Assembly: GCA_905221605.1 (NCBI GenBank)
Contig: CAJNDS010000795.1
Location: forward strand, 1-37,500
Length of the DNA: 37,500 bases
Source: Symbiodinium natans
Lineage: Eukaryota; Sar; Dinophyceae; Suessiales; Symbiodiniaceae
Direction of reading: 5' to 3'
Part shown: piece by piece, positions 36,845-37,500 of the stretch
How the letters are laid out: every line of letters begins with the position of its first letter
Numbering within the stretch: the first letter of the stretch is position 1
Notes under the pieces: generated by a model
Database searches by the model: none
What the model saw: the letters and a program-made list of their open reading frames with translations, nothing else
Told to the model about the DNA's origin: nothing
Position numbers and translations under genes: made by a program

Positions 36845-36953
36845 CCCTCCTTCAAGGTCGGGTCGCCGGCAGCTGCCTTCGCGGAGACGCTTCGGGAGAT
36901 ACCGCGGGCCATGCGCGACTTCTTGCTGGAGAAGGCGGGATGTTCTGCTGAGG
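36845..36953 (+). other. Exon-like open frame between telomeric blocks
   Basis: The island reads PSFKVGSPAAAFAETLREIP then RAMRDFLLEKAGCSAE and meets GG|GTTTAGGG, which would be a donor formed by the telomeric repeat. GC-rich and protein-like; 36 codons. Confidence 0.35.
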
Positions 36954-37045
36954 GTTTAGGGTTTAGGGTTTAGGGTTTAGGGTTTAGGGTTTAGGGTTTA
37001 GGGTTTAGGGTTTAGGGTTTAGGGTTTAGGGTTTAGGGTTTAGGA
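36952..37045. repeat. Long TTTAGGG block
   Basis: About 13 perfect units. Confidence 0.93.
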
Positions 37046-37142
37046 GTTTCGGGTTTTGCTTTTGTAGCCTCGCAGACTCCACTTACGTACCCTTAACATC
37101 GAGGCAAAACTTCGGTGCACAAGCTGGAAACTGGGCGTTGGA

Positions 37143-37500
37143 GTACTACATTTTTAATACGTTTTGTTGGTTCTGGGTTCCTGTACTACATTTTTAATAC
37201 TTTTTGTTGGTTCTGGGTTCCTGTACTACATTTCTAATACTTTTTGTTGGTTCTGGGTTCCTGTACTACATTTCTAATACTTTTTGTTGGTTCTGGGTTC
37301 CTGTACTACATTTTTAATACTTTTTGTTGGTTCTGGGTTCCTGTACTACATTTCTAATACTTTTTGTTGGTTCTGGGTTCCTGTACTACATTTCTAATAC
37401 TTTTTGTTGGTTCTGGGTTCCTGTACTACATTTCTAATACTTTTTGTTGGTTCTGGGTTCCTGTACTACATTTTTAATACTTTTTGTTGGTTCTGGTTCC
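37143..37500. repeat. 40-bp satellite, nine copies, continuing beyond the window
   Basis: GTACTACATTTYTAATACTT followed by TTTGTTGGTTCTGGGTTCCT starts at 37143 and every 40 bp to 37463. Copies differ almost only at one T/C site, in the order T T C C T C C C T; the first copy also has G for T in the middle. The last copy lacks one G. Confidence 0.97.

Noticed and set aside
36952-37045. A true chromosome end
   Set aside because: Unique sequence and a different satellite follow the block, and blocks of both polarities occur throughout.
37143-37500. Regular 40-bp repeats as a possible CRISPR array
   Set aside because: There are no spacers; the units are directly tandem, and the context is eukaryotic.

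Overview
The window is nuclear DNA of a eukaryote whose telomere-type repeat is TTTAGGG, most probably a dinoflagellate or close alveolate relative (inference). The reasons are: hundreds of TTTAGGG/CCCTAAA units scattered inside the window rather than at one end; a multi-exon membrane-protein gene whose introns are short, related mobile elements with target duplications (introners), one with a GC donor; long microsatellites and homopolymers; and no bacterial features. Green algae and other algal groups share the TTTAGGG repeat and some carry introners, so the lineage is not certain.

Layout. 1-840 is an AT-rich array of a roughly 150-bp TTTAAA-rich monomer. From about 960 to 27000, blocks of telomeric repeat of 30-300 bp alternate every few hundred bases with unique islands of about 60-200 bp; block orientation switches repeatedly and many blocks are degenerate or homogenised for one variant unit. 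Several islands carry short exon-like open frames with splice-like edges (examples at 1950-2082 minus, 7101-7199 minus, 7317-8518 plus, 14336-15739 plus, 33747-33818 plus). Each is weak by itself. 22376-23122 is a GC-rich minisatellite. 27476-28947 is the one clear gene: an XK-related-like membrane protein in three exons, in a stretch free of telomeric repeats. 30230-32570 is an AT-rich block bounded by inverted (AT)n/poly-C modules, containing two families of diverged tandem repeats and a large A/T hairpin. 32700-37050 returns to telomeric blocks and islands, and 37143-37500 is a 40-bp satellite that runs off the end.

Main biological reading. At least three families of short terminal-inverted-repeat elements (termini CTTAG, CTAGG, CTTGG) sit between 4-bp target duplications. 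In the XK-like gene two copies are the introns: the first target-duplication copy supplies the GT or GC donor and the element's own terminal AG supplies the acceptor, so splicing leaves one duplication copy. A third copy of that family has telomeric repeats as its core, and a copy of a second family is split by a CCCTAAA block exactly where intact copies read GGGTTT. Separately, three telomeric blocks are flanked by 11-13 bp direct duplications of unique sequence. Together these suggest that telomeric repeats are being inserted into internal sites, genes and introns included, and that some may be tolerated because GGGTTTAG reads as both a donor (G|GT) and an acceptor (TTTAG|G). The insertions are seen in the sequence; the splicing role is inference.
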